Of a stretch of 64,000 nucleotides of DNA, positions 1 through 9,827 are shown piece by piece. The DNA comes from an uncultured Chlorobiaceae bacterium. GTDB lineage: Bacteria; Bacteroidota; Chlorobiia; Chlorobiales; Chlorobiaceae. Under the pieces are notes generated by a model, which ran no database searches, was not told the DNA's origin, and saw only the letters and a program-made list of their open reading frames with translations. The stretch lies in assembly GCA_903820085.1 (NCBI GenBank), contig CAIJGA010000015.1, forward strand, positions 1 to 64,000, read 5' to 3'. Position 1 is the stretch's first letter; each line of letters begins with the position of its first letter. Position numbers and translations under genes: made by a program.

Positions 1-74
1 ACCCCTTGAATAGCCTCAAGTGCTACCTTGGCCTTAAAGTCACCGCTGAAATTTTTTCGTGTCCTTTTTGTCAT
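1..74 (-). CDS. IS3-family transposase OrfA, N-terminal fragment
   Basis: A reading frame beginning with ATG at 74 encodes MTKRTRKNFSGDFKAKVALE and continues off the window edge. This is the characteristic start of the helix-turn-helix OrfA protein (HTH_Tnp_1) of IS3-family elements, which binds the element ends and is fused to the DDE domain of OrfB by programmed frameshifting. A GGAG ribosome site lies 6 bases before the ATG. Only the first 24 codons are visible, so whether the transposase is intact is unknown. Confidence 0.85.
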   Translation of the reverse strand, partial: MTKRTRKNFSGDFKAKVALEAIQG

Positions 75-134
75 TACCTGCTCCTTTTTGGGGCAAGTTA
101 ACATCTTAAACCGCTGTCTAAAAATCGGGGTCCA
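1..134 (-). mobile_element. IS3-family insertion sequence, 5' terminal part
   Basis: The terminal bases read on the minus strand begin TGGACCCCGATTTTTAGACA at 134 and lead, after a GGAG ribosome site, into the start of an OrfA transposase. This is the usual layout of the left end of an IS3-family element. The element continues past the left window edge, so the other end, the OrfB reading frame and the target duplication cannot be seen. It has landed inside a ROK kinase gene, whose reading frame is intact up to the junction at 134/135. The exact terminal base is inferred from the family pattern. Confidence 0.8.
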
Positions 135-322
135 CTATACATAATGCCGGACTCAAGAGAGATCATCTCAATCAGTTGCCTAATGCGCTGAAGGATATGG
201 CTGTAACCTCCAGATGCCTCTGTAGCGACACGACGGCGATAGAGAGGCTTCATGGATCTATCGATCACCACGGCTTCGATTTTGGTACCACCGAGGTCTA
301 TGCCCCAGTAGTGTTCAATCAT
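135..322 (-). pseudogene. ROK-family sugar kinase (glucokinase/fructokinase-like), interrupted by IS
   Basis: The N-terminal 62 residues of a ROK kinase are present, with the ATP phosphate-binding motif GIDLGGTKIEAVVID at residues 7-21. After about residue 62 the sequence becomes the terminal repeat of an IS3-family element and the frame soon stops, so a protein of about 300 residues is truncated to a fifth. I chose ATG 322 because GAGGAG lies about 10 bases before it; an in-frame start at 340 is possible. The start overlaps the stop of the PAP2 gene, which suggests the kinase was the last gene of that operon. Kinase activity from this copy is very unlikely. Confidence 0.85.
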
Positions 323-920
323 GGCTGCAGCTCTCCTCAAGCATCAGACGGGGCTGAATGATATTCTTCATTATCCATGAAAAAAACAGATAGACGAGCA
401 GTGCGCTGCAGATTCCGACCGCCATGCCTGCGAGAACGTCACCGGGATAATGAACACCGACATAGATCCGTGAAAAAGAAACCACGAAAGCATAGCAAAT
501 GATGAGGCCGGTAAAGAGCTTTTCAACGAGTAGCCCCCGATGAAAAAAAATCCAGGTTACCGTAGCAACTGCGGTGGAATTTGCCGCATGGGATGAGGCA
601 AACGAATAACTGTGCGGCTGGCTGATAAGCAGGCGGACGTGGTCGAGGGCAAAGCAGGGCCTGACTCGCTGAACAAGGGGCTTGAGGATGCCTGAAGCCA
701 CTGAATCAGCGAGGCCTACCGCAATGAGAGCAAGAAGAATCACCAGAAAGCCGCCTTTTCCTTTTCGGATAACCATAAAAAAAGCGACAAGAACAAAAAT
801 ATGCCAGGAGAATCGCCCGCCGGTCAGCAAAACCATAAGGTCATCGGCTGCCGGATTAACCAGATTGTGGTTCAGCAGCCGAAAAAGCCAGACATCAGCC
901 TGCTCAATGGACGACATCAT
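315..920 (-). CDS. PAP2-superfamily membrane phosphatase
   Basis: This 201-residue integral membrane protein has the three conserved blocks of the type 2 phosphatidic acid phosphatase family: KPLVQRVRP (KX6RP), FASSHA in place of PSGH, and SRIYVGVHYPGD (SRX5HX3D). Such proteins dephosphorylate lipid phosphates such as undecaprenyl pyrophosphate or phosphatidylglycerol phosphate at the outer face of the membrane; the substrate here cannot be told. Several hydrophobic segments surround the motifs. It starts 5 bases after the yidC stop and overlaps the interrupted kinase gene by 8 bases, so it belongs to the rpmH-yidC transcription unit. A second ATG at 917 is an alternative start. Confidence 0.85.
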   Translation of the reverse strand: MMSSIEQADVWLFRLLNHNLVNPAADDLMVLLTGGRFSWHIFVLVAFFMVIRKGKGGFLVILLALIAVGLADSVASGILKPLVQRVRPCFALDHVRLLISQPHSYSFASSHAANSTAVATVTWIFFHRGLLVEKLFTGLIICYAFVVSFSRIYVGVHYPGDVLAGMAVGICSALLVYLFFSWIMKNIIQPRLMLEESCSHD

Positions 921-925
921 CGTGC

Positions 926-2677
926 CTATTTTCTAGCTCCCCCTTTTTTGTGTTTCCTCTGTGAACCGGAAGAGGCAAGGCCAAGGTTTACTTGCGGCAT
1001 GTCGGCCGCTGTCGTGGTTTTGTTGATATAATACTGCTGAGCAACACTGAAGATGTTAAACATCAGATAGTAGAGACCAAGACCGGCAGGCATGTTATTG
1101 AAAAAGAGCAGCATCATGGCAGGGAACATGTACATCATGACCTTCATCTGCTCGTTGCTCTGCGTCGTCGGCGTAATCTTCTGCTGCAAGAACACCGTCA
1201 CGGCCATAAGAATAGGGAAAACCGCAATATGGCTCCCGTACATGGGAATAGCGAAGCCAAAATCAAAAATGGAATCCGGCACCGAAAGATCTTTTGCCCA
1301 GAGAAAGCTGTGCTGACGAAGCTGGATTGACGAACGGAATACGTAGAACATGGCAAAGAGCAGCGGCATCTGGAGCACGACAGGCAGGCAGCCTCCAATC
1401 GGGTTTACTCCGGCCTCTTTGTATATCCTTCCAAGCTCACTCTGCAGTTTTGCCGGATTATCCTTGTACTTCTCCTGCAGCTCTTTGAGTGCCGGCTGCA
1501 AAGCCGACATTTTTTTCATGGACTTTGTTGAAGCCATTGAAAGCGGATAGGTGACCAGCTTGATGAGGACGGCGAAAATGATAATGATAAGGCCGTAATT
1601 ACCAACAAAGCCATTCATCCAGTTGAAGACCGGCAGAATGATATACTCGGCAAAAGGCCTTGTCAGCCAGTCCCATCCGAAGTCCATGATTTTTTCGAGA
1701 TTGACCTTCTGTGCCTTGACAATATTGTAGTCTAGCGGCCCCAGATAGAGGCTGAATTTATCATCAACCACATCACCGGCAGGCGGAACAGCCATCTTCA
1801 GCGCAGCAACGTAATTTTCAAAATCATTGCCGGTCTCTTTTTTTCCGTCCAGATAAATCCCGGCAGAGCGTCCCCGGGGAATGAGTGCTGCAACGAAATA
1901 CTTGTTGCGAACAGCAACCCATTGCGCTTCGCCAGACTGCTCTTCACGATAGGACTGGTTCGGTTTGCTGGCATCAAGCTTTACCTGACTGCCGCCAAGA
2001 TATGCACTGGCCAATGCGCTCTGAGCTTCATCCGGCCTGTTTTTTTCCGAATAGGGCACCCCTCCATCCCATTGCAACTGGTATTCATTGCCTGCGAGTT
2101 CACTGGCAAATCCTGTCAGCTTGACATCATAGTCTAATTTATAGCTGTCACCGGTAAAATGATAGGTAATGTCTATAGCTTGCTGGGGAGCAACATCAAG
2201 GTGGTAGCGTACGGCATAGTTCTCCTTGCCGCTGACGGTATGAAGCGTGTCAAGCGACATGCTGGTGAAATAGAGGTCACGAGTGTCAATTCTCTTGCCT
2301 TCCCTGGTAAGAAAAAGCAGTGAAAGAGCTCCGTTTTTTGCATTGCTGACAAGATCAAACGCATGGAGATTGCCGTCCAGATGCTTTTTAAGTACAAGGG
2401 ATTTCAGGGTTGCGCCCTTGCTGGAAAGTGTTGCACGAAAAAGAGCATTATCGACTTTCAGCAGTTGTTCCTGACCGCCGGCTGAAGGGGCAAAAACACC
2501 AAAATTCTCGGCGACAGGAAGCGGAGTTGCCACGTTTTGAGGCACTTGCCGTTGGACCTGCTCTGTTTTCACGGCCGTTTCAGACGGCAGCGGTTTTTTG
2601 GCTGGCGACATAAACTGAAGCCAGACCATCATGATGACGGCAATGATTGCAAGGCCGGTTACCGAATTTCTATCCAT
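926..2677 (-). CDS. yidC: Membrane protein insertase YidC
   Basis: YidC inserts and folds inner-membrane proteins, alone or with SecYEG. The 583-residue product has an N-terminal membrane segment (about 6-22), a large periplasmic domain, and the conserved C-terminal Oxa1-like core with several membrane segments. The core includes [20 protein letters not shown], the [19 protein letters not shown] helix, and [20 protein letters not shown]. The end is lysine/arginine rich. ATG 2677 is preferred over an in-frame GTG at 2683 because it gives the usual MDRNSV-type start. The start overlaps the yidD stop by 8 bases, which suggests translational coupling in the conserved rpmH-rnpA-yidD-yidC cluster. 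Confidence 0.96.
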   Translation of the reverse strand: MDRNSVTGLAIIAVIMMVWLQFMSPAKKPLPSETAVKTEQVQRQVPQNVATPLPVAENFGVFAPSAGGQEQLLKVDNALFRATLSSKGATLKSLVLKKHLDGNLHAFDLVSNAKNGALSLLFLTREGKRIDTRDLYFTSMSLDTLHTVSGKENYAVRYHLDVAPQQAIDITYHFTGDSYKLDYDVKLTGFASELAGNEYQLQWDGGVPYSEKNRPDEAQSALASAYLGGSQVKLDASKPNQSYREEQSGEAQWVAVRNKYFVAALIPRGRSAGIYLDGKKETGNDFENYVAALKMAVPPAGDVVDDKFSLYLGPLDYNIVKAQKVNLEKIMDFGWDWLTRPFAEYIILPVFNWMNGFVGNYGLIIIIFAVLIKLVTYPLSMASTKSMKKMSALQPALKELQEKYKDNPAKLQSELGRIYKEAGVNPIGGCLPVVLQMPLLFAMFYVFRSSIQLRQHSFLWAKDLSVPDSIFDFGFAIPMYGSHIAVFPILMAVTVFLQQKITPTTQSNEQMKVMMYMFPAMMLLFFNNMPAGLGLYYLMFNIFSVAQQYYINKTTTAADMPQVNLGLASSGSQRKHKKGGARK

Positions 2678-2963
2678 TACCACTCTCTTTAATTTTATGA
2701 GAACACTCTTGTTTGTTTACGGATACAGGAGGAACCGGATCATACCCCCCCTTTGAAAATGGATTACACCGGAGAATACGCCATAGGGTGAGCCAAGCAG
2801 CATAAATAAAATTATGCAGCTGAAACGCTTCAAGCGCATAACCTGAACAGGTAGGATAATATTTGCAGGAAGGGGCGAACAGAGGCGAAAGAAACGCCCG
2901 ATAAAATTTTATCAGCACTATCGGCACCTGATTGAAAACCTTCCAGCTACTCATGCTTTTCAT
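2670..2963 (-). CDS. yidD: Membrane protein insertion efficiency factor YidD
   Basis: This small (about 97 residues) amphipathic protein of the YidD family assists YidC-dependent membrane protein insertion. The family signature is clear: [20 protein letters not shown] followed by [15 protein letters not shown] and a later [11 protein letters not shown]. It sits between rnpA and yidC, its standard place. The start is uncertain. ATG 2963 and ATG 2954 both give plausible N-termini, while an upstream start at 2999 adds residues not typical of the family. No start has a strong ribosome site. Confidence 0.9.
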   Translation of the reverse strand: MKSMSSWKVFNQVPIVLIKFYRAFLSPLFAPSCKYYPTCSGYALEAFQLHNFIYAAWLTLWRILRCNPFSKGGYDPVPPVSVNKQECSHKIKESGNG

Positions 2964-3021
2964 ACCTACGTTTACCGATAATAAACACTCGTCCGTCATG
3001 CCTGAGCCAACAAGTCAGAGT

Positions 3022-3438
3022 TCAGGAAAGTATCATACTTTCCATTAAACCCCTGATCTCCGCCCTGAATGCTTCAAGGTTCGGGAAAGTCTTTCTTCTG
3101 CCCATATAAAGAAAAGCAATACAGAGCATTCCACTAACGCTCCCTTCGCGAGGATTCTCTGCTCTACTCTGTATCAATGATTTTTCAAGCCGGTAAGCTT
3201 CTCTCATCATTCTTTTGACCCTGTTGCGACGAACAGCAGAAGGGACTGTTTTTTTACTCACCGCAAACAGAATGGCTGGAAAAGGCTGAAAACTTTTGTC
3301 TTCAAGCTGAAGAGAGGCATACACAATTCTTAAAAATTCACCCTTCATACTTTTTCCACTCCTGAACAGGAGTGAAATCGGCAATTTTTTCCTCAAGATC
3401 TCATGCTTTCGCAGAGAATGCACGTGCACCTTATTCAA
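3022..3438 (-). CDS. rnpA: Ribonuclease P protein component
   Basis: RnpA is the basic protein subunit of RNase P, which trims the 5' leader of pre-tRNAs together with a catalytic RNA. The family signature AVRRNRVKRMMREAYR is present in the middle of the 138-residue product, and the protein is basic as expected. It follows rpmH by 49 bases and precedes yidD, the universal arrangement. The longest frame begins with TTG at 3438, giving MNKVHVHSLRKHEIL. No strong ribosome site is visible there, so a GTG a few codons further in is an alternative. The RNA subunit gene was not found in this window. Confidence 0.93.
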   Translation of the reverse strand: MNKVHVHSLRKHEILRKKLPISLLFRSGKSMKGEFLRIVYASLQLEDKSFQPFPAILFAVSKKTVPSAVRRNRVKRMMREAYRLEKSLIQSRAENPREGSVSGMLCIAFLYMGRRKTFPNLEAFRAEIRGLMESMILS

Positions 3439-3487
3439 AATGTGAAAAGGGCAATTTTATTGATTCCAGCCAGTCTCACTGCCAGAC

Positions 3488-3649
3488 TTATTGACCTGCA
3501 GTACCCATCGCGCTGCTTACCGAAAGCGAATGACGTCCTTTGGCTCTTCTTGCTGAAAGCACTTTTCTGCCGTTCTTGGTCGACATTCTCTCGCGGAATC
3601 CATGCTTGTTCCTTCTTTTTCTGTTCCGCGGCTGATAGGTTCTTTTCAT
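3488..3649 (-). CDS. rpmH: Large ribosomal subunit protein bL34
   Basis: A 53-codon frame from ATG 3649 to TAA 3488 encodes the strongly basic ribosomal protein L34. It begins [20 protein letters not shown] and contains the [19 protein letters not shown] block that defines the family. A C-terminal extension of about nine residues ([13 protein letters not shown]) goes beyond the shortest L34 proteins. The gene is the first of the leftward rpmH-rnpA-yidD-yidC unit and faces away from the dnaA origin region, as in most bacteria. Confidence 0.97.
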   Translation of the reverse strand: MKRTYQPRNRKRRNKHGFRERMSTKNGRKVLSARRAKGRHSLSVSSAMGTAGQ

Positions 3650-3828
3650 CGCTTATAGCTCCAAACTTGTTTAGGTACATTCAAAATTATAGGGCGCGTA
3701 ATTTAGCATAATGAACACTCATTAACAAATGGTTCCACCCCCTGCCCACAGTTCCGATGACAACGCACGCCTCTTGCCGCACGAACGATAACCCTTTAGA
3801 GGGCTAAAAACACTAACCCCACCACAAG

Positions 3829-4043
3829 TTATCAACAATGTGGATAACTTGTGGACAAAATAAATCAAACCCCAAAAAACCCAAATAATCCGGTCATCCA
3901 AAAGAATCAACACATGTTGACAACTTTAACCGACTAAAACATTAATGCGTTTTACAAAAACAACTTAAGCTGTTGAAATGTCCATTGTAAAACGACACCC
4001 CATACGACGGTTTTTTAAGAAAGGAAATTGTTTTTTATCCACA
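3829..4043. other. oriC: Probable oriC, left cluster of DnaA boxes
   Basis: The 470-bp gap between rpmH and dnaA holds a cluster of DnaA-box 9-mers. These are TTATCAACA at 3829-3837, TTATCCACA on the minus strand at 3839-3847, TTGTCCACA (one mismatch, minus strand) at 3850-3858, TTGTCAACA (minus strand, weak) at 3915-3923, and a perfect TTATCCACA at 4035-4043. The sequence around 3860-4080 is rich in A and T, suitable for unwinding. The gap also separates leftward rpmH-yidC from rightward dnaA-dnaN-recF, so it must carry divergent promoters. Origin function is inferred from the box density and gene order. Confidence 0.8.
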
Positions 4044-4120
4044 TAAAACACTAACTTGTGAACACTAAATGTTGATGGCGCTAACAATTTCGGAACTTAC
4101 TCCTCAAATCCTCGCCTTTT

Positions 4121-5596
4121 ATGCTCGAAGTTACGTCAAAAACGTTTACGGAAAATCCGCAAACAAAATCCCAGAAAAGCAGTTCAATGGAGCAGCAAGT
4201 CTGGGACGCATGCCTTAATGCCATAAAGGAAAAAATAAACCCTCTGGCATTTAAGACCTGGTTTTTTCCGATTAAACCTCTGAGCTTTTCAGGATGTGAG
4301 CTTACCATTGAAGTACCAAGCCAATTTTTTTATGAATGGATAGAAGAGAATTATTCCTCTTTTTTGAAGCAGGCACTCAAAGATGTGATTGGTCCTGAAG
4401 CAAAGTTGATGTATTCAATCGTTATGGATAAGTCGCAAGGACAACCTGTAACCATAGAATTGCCGCACCAGAATGCCATGAATGGCGATTTCATCACCGC
4501 AAGTCGCGCCACAGAGTCTCGGCCAAAAAACACTGAGGAGTTTGAACGAAACCTTGCCCGCTTTGAAACGCACCTGAATACCAAGTATACGTTTGATACC
4601 CTCATCAGAGGAGATTGTAACTCGCTGGCCTTTGCAGCTTCAAAATCTGTTGCGCAAAGCCCTGGACAAAACGCTTTTAATCCACTCGTTATCTATGGTG
4701 GAGTCGGGCTTGGCAAAACACATATGATGCAGGCTGTCGGTAATAGTGTTCGTGAAAACAGGCTTTCAGAAAGAGTACTCTATGTTTCCAGCGAAAAATT
4801 CGCTATCGATTTCGTCAATGCCATCCAGAATGGTAAAATCCAGGAATTTTCATCGTTTTACCGCTCGATTGATGTCCTCATCATCGACGATATCCAGTTC
4901 TTTTCAGGCAAGGAAAAGACACAAGAGGAGATTTTTCACATTTTCAACACTCTCCATCAATCCAACAAACAGATTATCCTTTCGGCAGACAGACCAATAA
5001 AAGATATCAAGGGGATTGAAGACCGCCTGATATCACGCTTTAACTGGGGACTCTCGGCAGATATCCAGCCCCCCGACTATGAAACCCGGAAAGCTATTAT
5101 CCTCAGCAAACTGCATCAGAGCGGAGTCAATCTGGATGATACCGTTATTGAATTCATCGCAACCAATGTGACCGAAAATGTCAGGGAGCTTGAAGGATGT
5201 ATCGTCAAACTGCTGGCGGCACAATCGCTTGACAACAGGGAAATTGATCTCCAGTTTACAAAAGCGACCCTGAAAGACATCATTCGACATACAACCAAAC
5301 GTCTGACACTTGATACGATAGAAAAGGCGATCTGTTCATACTTTTCCATTACACCAAACGATCTGAAAGGAAAATCCAAAAAGAAGGAGATCGCAGTTGG
5401 ACGTCAGATTGCCATGTATCTCGCAAAACATATGACCGACTCATCACTCAAGACCATCGGTCTTCATTTTGGAGGAAGAGACCATTCCACCGTCATTCAC
5501 GCTGTTAATACCATTACCAAGCGAGTTGACTCTGTAACAGATGAAAGAAAAAAAATAGAAGAGATCAAGAAAAGAATTGAGATTCTTTCCATGTAA
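4121..5596 (+). CDS. dnaA: Chromosomal replication initiator DnaA
   Basis: DnaA binds DnaA boxes at oriC as an ATP-bound oligomer, opens the duplex and recruits the replicative helicase. The 491-residue product has an N-terminal interaction domain (about 22-100), an AAA+ core with Walker [10 protein letters not shown] (about 193-201) and Walker [10 protein letters not shown] (about 253-261), and the C-terminal DNA-binding signature [17 protein letters not shown] 4121 is used as the start; ATG 4187 would match the usual family N-terminus more closely, and neither has a strong ribosome site. DnaA boxes lie on both sides, so autoregulation is likely. Confidence 0.97.
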   Translation: MLEVTSKTFTENPQTKSQKSSSMEQQVWDACLNAIKEKINPLAFKTWFFPIKPLSFSGCELTIEVPSQFFYEWIEENYSSFLKQALKDVIGPEAKLMYSIVMDKSQGQPVTIELPHQNAMNGDFITASRATESRPKNTEEFERNLARFETHLNTKYTFDTLIRGDCNSLAFAASKSVAQSPGQNAFNPLVIYGGVGLGKTHMMQAVGNSVRENRLSERVLYVSSEKFAIDFVNAIQNGKIQEFSSFYRSIDVLIIDDIQFFSGKEKTQEEIFHIFNTLHQSNKQIILSADRPIKDIKGIEDRLISRFNWGLSADIQPPDYETRKAIILSKLHQSGVNLDDTVIEFIATNVTENVRELEGCIVKLLAAQSLDNREIDLQFTKATLKDIIRHTTKRLTLDTIEKAICSYFSITPNDLKGKSKKKEIAVGRQIAMYLAKHMTDSSLKTIGLHFGGRDHSTVIHAVNTITKRVDSVTDERKKIEEIKKRIEILSM

Positions 5597-5603
5597 GTTC
5601 CGG

Positions 5604-5821
5604 TGTTGATAAGGTGTTGAAGGAATGTGTTTACGATCTTGATAACTGGCGGGTTATCAACACGGGTTGCAGGAATTAGCAGGCTTCAACAAAGAGTGCA
5701 CATCATCCGGGAAGCTCAAGGCACAGGTTACCAACATTGCCGGCGGGATTATGGGGTTATTTAACCGGTTTATTTTAAAGTGATTAGAAAAATTATCATA
5801 CTTGTTATCCAGATATCCACA
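5604..5821. other. oriC: Probable oriC, right cluster of DnaA boxes
   Basis: The 278-bp gap between dnaA and dnaN carries a second group of DnaA boxes: TTATCAACA on the minus strand at 5604-5612, TTATCAACA at 5654-5662, TTATCCAGA at 5805-5813 and ATATCCACA at 5813-5821. An A/T-rich stretch rich in AAC triplets follows (about 5822-5865), just before dnaN. With the cluster upstream of dnaA this looks like a bipartite origin, as known in Bacillus and Helicobacter. Which side unwinds cannot be decided from the sequence alone. Confidence 0.7.
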
Positions 5822-5874
5822 CCGTCAACAACAACAACAATTTTTATAAAATTAAATAGTTAAAGTTGGAGCAG

Positions 5875-6999
5875 ATGAAATTAACTTCCTCAATCCGTCA
5901 ATTACAGGATGCGATCAGCAAAGTTGCACAAGCCATACCTGCAAAAACCATTGATGCTCGTTTTGAAACGGTACACTTATCCATTGAACCAGGCAGTCTA
6001 ACTCTTTTCGCTACTGATGGTGAACTCTCTATCACCTCAAAATGTGAAGTTGAAACTACAGATACCGGAAATATTGGTATTAAGGCAAAGACCTTACAGG
6101 ATTTTCTGAGAAGCATGTATGATACGGCAGTAACCTTTGCTATTGAGCGTCAGGAGATAAGTGATCATGGAACCGTTCATATCACGACAGATAAAGGCAA
6201 GTATAAAATACCCTGCCAATTTGAGAGCAAGACCGAAAAACATGAAAAAAGCTACGATATCTCTCTTGAGATTGAGACTTCTGAGCTGCTCGACCTGATT
6301 CAGAAAACCATTTTCGCCTGCAGTGTTGATGGTATGAGACCTGCTATGATGGGTGTGCTGTTTGAACTGGAAGGAAGTATGATGACTGCAGTATCAACCG
6401 ATGGACACCGACTTGTACGATGCAGAAAGAGTTTATCGTCTGATTTTGCGGAAAAACAGAAAATCGTCATTCCTGCCAGAGTCCTTTCAATCTTGCAGAA
6501 GCTTGCCCAAAATGAATCAATGACCATGAAGATTGATTCAAACCGGCGATTTGTCCGCTTCATTATTGGCAATATTGTGCTGGATGCCTCTTTGATTATC
6601 GAGCCTTATCCCAATTATGATGCTGTTATTCCGGTTGAACATGACAAACATCTCATTATAGGGCGTTCGATGATCTATGATTCGGTTCGTCGTGTCGGTC
6701 GTTTTTCAAGTATTGGTGATGTCAAGATGGTGATTGAAGGAGAGCTTCTGAGGGTTATGGCTGAAAACACCAATGAGGGGGAAGCAGCACAGGAAGAGTT
6801 ACCTTGTATTTATTCCGGAGAAGATATTACGATAGGTTTTAATTCAAAATTTATCGAGGCTGCCCTTGCGCATCTTGATGATAATGATATCCGTATTGAA
6901 CTGAAAAGCCCGACAACGGCTGTTATTTTTAAGCCGCATAAGCAGGAAGAAGATGACAAACTGATTGTTCTGGTCATGCCGGTCAGAATAAATAATTGA
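5875..6999 (+). CDS. dnaN: DNA polymerase III beta sliding clamp
   Basis: The beta clamp encircles DNA and tethers the replicative polymerase and other DNA-acting enzymes. The 374-residue product has the expected length and the three-domain pattern of the family. Diagnostic stretches include [20 protein letters not shown] in the middle domain and the C-terminal LIVLVMPVR that forms part of the partner-binding pocket. ATG 5875 is preferred over an in-frame TTG at 5866; GGAG lies just before it, although the spacing is short. The gene follows dnaA across the second DnaA-box cluster and is followed 16 bases later by recF. Confidence 0.96.
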   Translation: MKLTSSIRQLQDAISKVAQAIPAKTIDARFETVHLSIEPGSLTLFATDGELSITSKCEVETTDTGNIGIKAKTLQDFLRSMYDTAVTFAIERQEISDHGTVHITTDKGKYKIPCQFESKTEKHEKSYDISLEIETSELLDLIQKTIFACSVDGMRPAMMGVLFELEGSMMTAVSTDGHRLVRCRKSLSSDFAEKQKIVIPARVLSILQKLAQNESMTMKIDSNRRFVRFIIGNIVLDASLIIEPYPNYDAVIPVEHDKHLIIGRSMIYDSVRRVGRFSSIGDVKMVIEGELLRVMAENTNEGEAAQEELPCIYSGEDITIGFNSKFIEAALAHLDDNDIRIELKSPTTAVIFKPHKQEEDDKLIVLVMPVRINN

Positions 7000-7015
7000 C
7001 CGGTGCCAATAATAA

Positions 7016-8125
7016 TTGAGACTGCGGTGTATACAGTATGAGAATTTCAGAAATCATCGGTTATTAACCTTTGAGCCAGGCGATGGTATTACTCTCATAC
7101 ATGGCCCGAATGGTTCAGGAAAAACATCTATTCTGGAGGGCGTCCATTACTGTGCGCTGACAAGAGGTTTTGTCAGCGCCACTGATAGTGAGTATCTCCG
7201 CTTTTCTTCCGACTATTTTTCACTCAACGGTAGCTTTTTCAGTGAGAAAGCAAGTCCGACAAATGTGAGGATCATCTATAAAAAGGAGAGGGAAAAGCAG
7301 CTTATCGTCAATAATAGCGAGGTAAAACCTTTTTCACGTCATATCGGCCGGATTCCCTGTATAACGTTTTCTCCATCTGAAATTGTTATTGTCAACGGAG
7401 CCCCTGCTGAACGAAGGCGTTTTATTGACAATGCCATCAGCCAGACTGAGAGAAGATATCTTGATGACCTGCTGGACTATAGAAGGGTTTTGCATCAAAG
7501 AAACGCTTTGCTTGCACAGATGTATGCAAAAATGCCGGTGCATACCGATATGCTTTCGTTATGGACTGAAAATATTTCAAGACTGGCAGCGTCCATTGTT
7601 TTTGCCCGGATGGAGTTTCTTTCCGCTTTTTCCGGTCAATTCCGCGAACTCTATGGACAATTATCCGTTGATGAGGAACCCTCAATCACTTACCGTTGCT
7701 CTCTTGGGAATATCTCCAGAGATAGTTCTCCAGAAATGCTTTACCATCATTTTCTAGCCAGGTACGAAGAGAGTGAGAAGCAGGAAATATTCAGGGCACA
7801 GACCATGACCGGTCCGCACCGTGATGATTTGCTTTTTATGCTGAATGAGAAGGAGATAAAGAAATATGCATCGCAAGGGCAACTGCGAACCTTTCTTATC
7901 GCTCTCAAGCTTGCTCAACACCGCTTTTATTCTGCAACGCTTGGAGAAAAACCTCTCTGTCTGCTTGATGATATTTTCAGTGAGTTGGATGCGTTGCGGA
8001 CAACGGATATTTTCAGTCTTCTTGCAACATGCGGCCAAACCCTGATTACCTCTACGGAAAAACGGGGGCCGAGCACGGTCACAGCGATCTCTATGGAATC
8101 ACTGAATCATATCAAGCAGGAATAA
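7016..8125 (+). CDS. recF: DNA replication and repair protein RecF
   Basis: RecF is an SMC-like ATPase that, with RecO and RecR, loads RecA at gaps behind stalled forks. The 369-residue protein shows Walker A GPNGSGKTSILE near the N-terminus, the ABC-type signature around KKYASQGQLRTFLIALKLAQ, and the Walker B/D-loop LLDDIFSELD near the C-terminus. The start appears to be TTG at 7016, giving MRLRCIQYENFRNHR, which matches the family N-terminus; no ATG lies at a suitable place. It is followed after 2 bases by the DUF721 gene, whose ribosome site lies within the recF 3' end. Confidence 0.95.
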   Translation: MRLRCIQYENFRNHRLLTFEPGDGITLIHGPNGSGKTSILEGVHYCALTRGFVSATDSEYLRFSSDYFSLNGSFFSEKASPTNVRIIYKKEREKQLIVNNSEVKPFSRHIGRIPCITFSPSEIVIVNGAPAERRRFIDNAISQTERRYLDDLLDYRRVLHQRNALLAQMYAKMPVHTDMLSLWTENISRLAASIVFARMEFLSAFSGQFRELYGQLSVDEEPSITYRCSLGNISRDSSPEMLYHHFLARYEESEKQEIFRAQTMTGPHRDDLLFMLNEKEIKKYASQGQLRTFLIALKLAQHRFYSATLGEKPLCLLDDIFSELDALRTTDIFSLLATCGQTLITSTEKRGPSTVTAISMESLNHIKQE

Positions 8126-8127
8126 GC

Positions 8128-8421
8128 GTGTCACGAACAAAAAATCCTAAAAAAATATCAGACGTTGTTGGGGATATGTGTCAGGCCTTAGGGATGACTG
8201 AAGCCTATAACCAGTATAAGACACTCCAGATATGGAAGAGTGTTGTCGGGGAGGCTATTGCATCAGCAACTTCTATTGAACGTTTCTCTAATGGTGAGTT
8301 GTTTATACGGGTGAAAAATCCCGCATGGCGAATGGAGCTTAATTTCCGAAAGCAGGATATTCTGACCAAGCTTAATGCGGCTTTATCCAGTCCAATGGTT
8401 GAAGATATTATTTTTAAATAA
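8128..8421 (+). CDS. DUF721 (DciA-like) protein
   Basis: This 97-residue protein belongs to the DUF721 family, whose better-studied members (DciA) load the replicative helicase in bacteria lacking DnaC or DnaI. The recognisable core runs from WKSVVGEAIASAT to ELFIRVKNPAWRMELNFRKQ. The start is taken as GTG 8128 (MSRTKNPKKISDV) because AGGAA lies 8 bases upstream; a longer frame starting inside recF is less likely. It closes the dnaA-dnaN-recF operon and is followed at once by a strong terminator hairpin. A role at replication initiation is inferred from family and place. Confidence 0.85.
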   Translation: MSRTKNPKKISDVVGDMCQALGMTEAYNQYKTLQIWKSVVGEAIASATSIERFSNGELFIRVKNPAWRMELNFRKQDILTKLNAALSSPMVEDIIFK

Positions 8422-8452
8422 AAAGGAGCGTTGTGCTGCACAACGCTCCTTT
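8422..8452. terminator. Bidirectional intrinsic terminator
   Basis: A perfect 14-bp stem (AAAGGAGCGTTGTG at 8422-8435 with its complement at 8439-8452) closes a 3-base loop. It begins one base after the DUF721 stop and ends 15 bases before the stop of the convergent flavodiiron gene. The A-run on one side and T-run on the other let it work in both directions. Confidence 0.9.
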
Positions 8453-8467
8453 CATCACAGACAATCC

Positions 8468-9691
8468 TCAAAGATTGCAACTGAGCTGATAGATTTCAAT
8501 CATCTTTTCTGCATAAGCTTGGCCAAAAGCGATACATTTTTCAAATTCCGGCTCATGCGGCTTGAATTTAACCATGACGTTTTGATCAAACACCTTGAGT
8601 TTAAGCAGGGTAAAATTGCTCTCAATCATACGTACAGCTTCTCCACTCCAACCGTAAGAGCCAAATGCTGCGGCAAGTTTTCCTTTGTCACGTATTGGAT
8701 TGATAGTTGCAAATATCTGGTAAATCTGCGGTAGTATATTCTGGTTTATGGTGGGTGATCCTACGATGATACCGGAACAATGAGCGATTTTTTCTTCAAG
8801 TTTTGAAGCATGGACCGATTCAATATCACAGATATCGATCTTGAAGTCGCAGGACTGGCGAAGTCCTTCAGCAATCTTTTCAGCCATCAATGTTGTGTTT
8901 TCGTAGGCGGAAACATAAGCTATCAGGATATTCTTTTCCTGGGGAAGAGCTATGGCTGTTGTTGCATATTTCTGAGACAGATCAACATATTTTTTCCAGT
9001 TTGACCTCAGTATTGGTCCGTGACCAGGACAGATAACCTTGATATCAAGTGGCTTTATTTTTTCAATCGCCTGAAGCATGTATTTGCTGAACGGTCTCAG
9101 AATAGTATCGAAGTAGTAGGTAAAAGAGTCGTCAAAATCACCGACAACATCATCGTACATGCCTTCATTGCAAAAATGTGATCCGAAAGAGTCACAGGTA
9201 AAGAGGATACGATCTTCTTCAAGCCAGGTATAGATGGTGTCGGGCCAATGAAGGTTTGGGGCATTAATGAAATGAAGGGTTTTATTGCCAAGACTGAGGG
9301 TGTCACCTGTTTTGACAACAAGTGACTTGAAGTCATGCCCGGTCTGGTCACGAAGAAACTTTATGGCGTTGCCGCTGCCAACGACTGTCGCATTCGGTGC
9401 TACGGCAAGCAGGTTCTTGACGTTGCCCGAGTGATCGGGTTCGGTATGGTCAACAATAATGTACTCAATCTCTGCGGGATCGGTAACTTGTTTTATTTTA
9501 GATATATAGGATGGCCAGAACTTTTCTTTTGTTGTCTCGATTATTGCTTTCTTTTCAGCATTGATGAAATAGGAGTTATAGGTTGTTCCATATTTCGTTT
9601 CCATGACAATATCGAAGGTTATGAGACCGGGATCAAGAACCCCAATCCAGCTTACATCATCCGTAATTGCCAGTACTTTATTGTCTGTCAT
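8468..9691 (-). CDS. fprA: Flavodiiron protein (A-type flavoprotein, O2/NO reductase)
   Basis: Flavodiiron proteins reduce O2 to water or NO to N2O in anaerobes, taking electrons from rubredoxin or a similar carrier. The N-terminal metallo-beta-lactamase-like domain carries the diiron ligands HTEPDH (residues 82-87), HWPD and a later CPGHGP. The C-terminal flavodoxin-like domain (from about residue 255) shows [21 protein letters not shown] and GSYGWSGEA for FMN binding. ATG 9691 gives [20 protein letters not shown], the usual family start; an in-frame ATG at 9775 would add 28 atypical residues. No strong ribosome site settles this. No rubredoxin gene is adjacent. In a strict anaerobe the likely role is protection from oxygen. 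Confidence 0.93.
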   Translation of the reverse strand: MTDNKVLAITDDVSWIGVLDPGLITFDIVMETKYGTTYNSYFINAEKKAIIETTKEKFWPSYISKIKQVTDPAEIEYIIVDHTEPDHSGNVKNLLAVAPNATVVGSGNAIKFLRDQTGHDFKSLVVKTGDTLSLGNKTLHFINAPNLHWPDTIYTWLEEDRILFTCDSFGSHFCNEGMYDDVVGDFDDSFTYYFDTILRPFSKYMLQAIEKIKPLDIKVICPGHGPILRSNWKKYVDLSQKYATTAIALPQEKNILIAYVSAYENTTLMAEKIAEGLRQSCDFKIDICDIESVHASKLEEKIAHCSGIIVGSPTINQNILPQIYQIFATINPIRDKGKLAAAFGSYGWSGEAVRMIESNFTLLKLKVFDQNVMVKFKPHEPEFEKCIAFGQAYAEKMIEIYQLSCNL

Positions 9692-9827
9692 GTTGATTTT
9701 AGCGAAATGATTAAAAATAAAGGGATTAACTGTATGACTACTACTAATACCTGTAAATGTCATAGAGAGTTCCATACATGACCATTAAGCGCAAATATAC
9801 CTATTCCTGTTGGTTGTCAAATAATTC

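Noticed and set aside
3722-3913. 63-codon minus-strand frame between rpmH and dnaA
   Set aside because: It lies across the DnaA boxes, has no ribosome site and shows no protein-like composition; the region is better explained as origin DNA.
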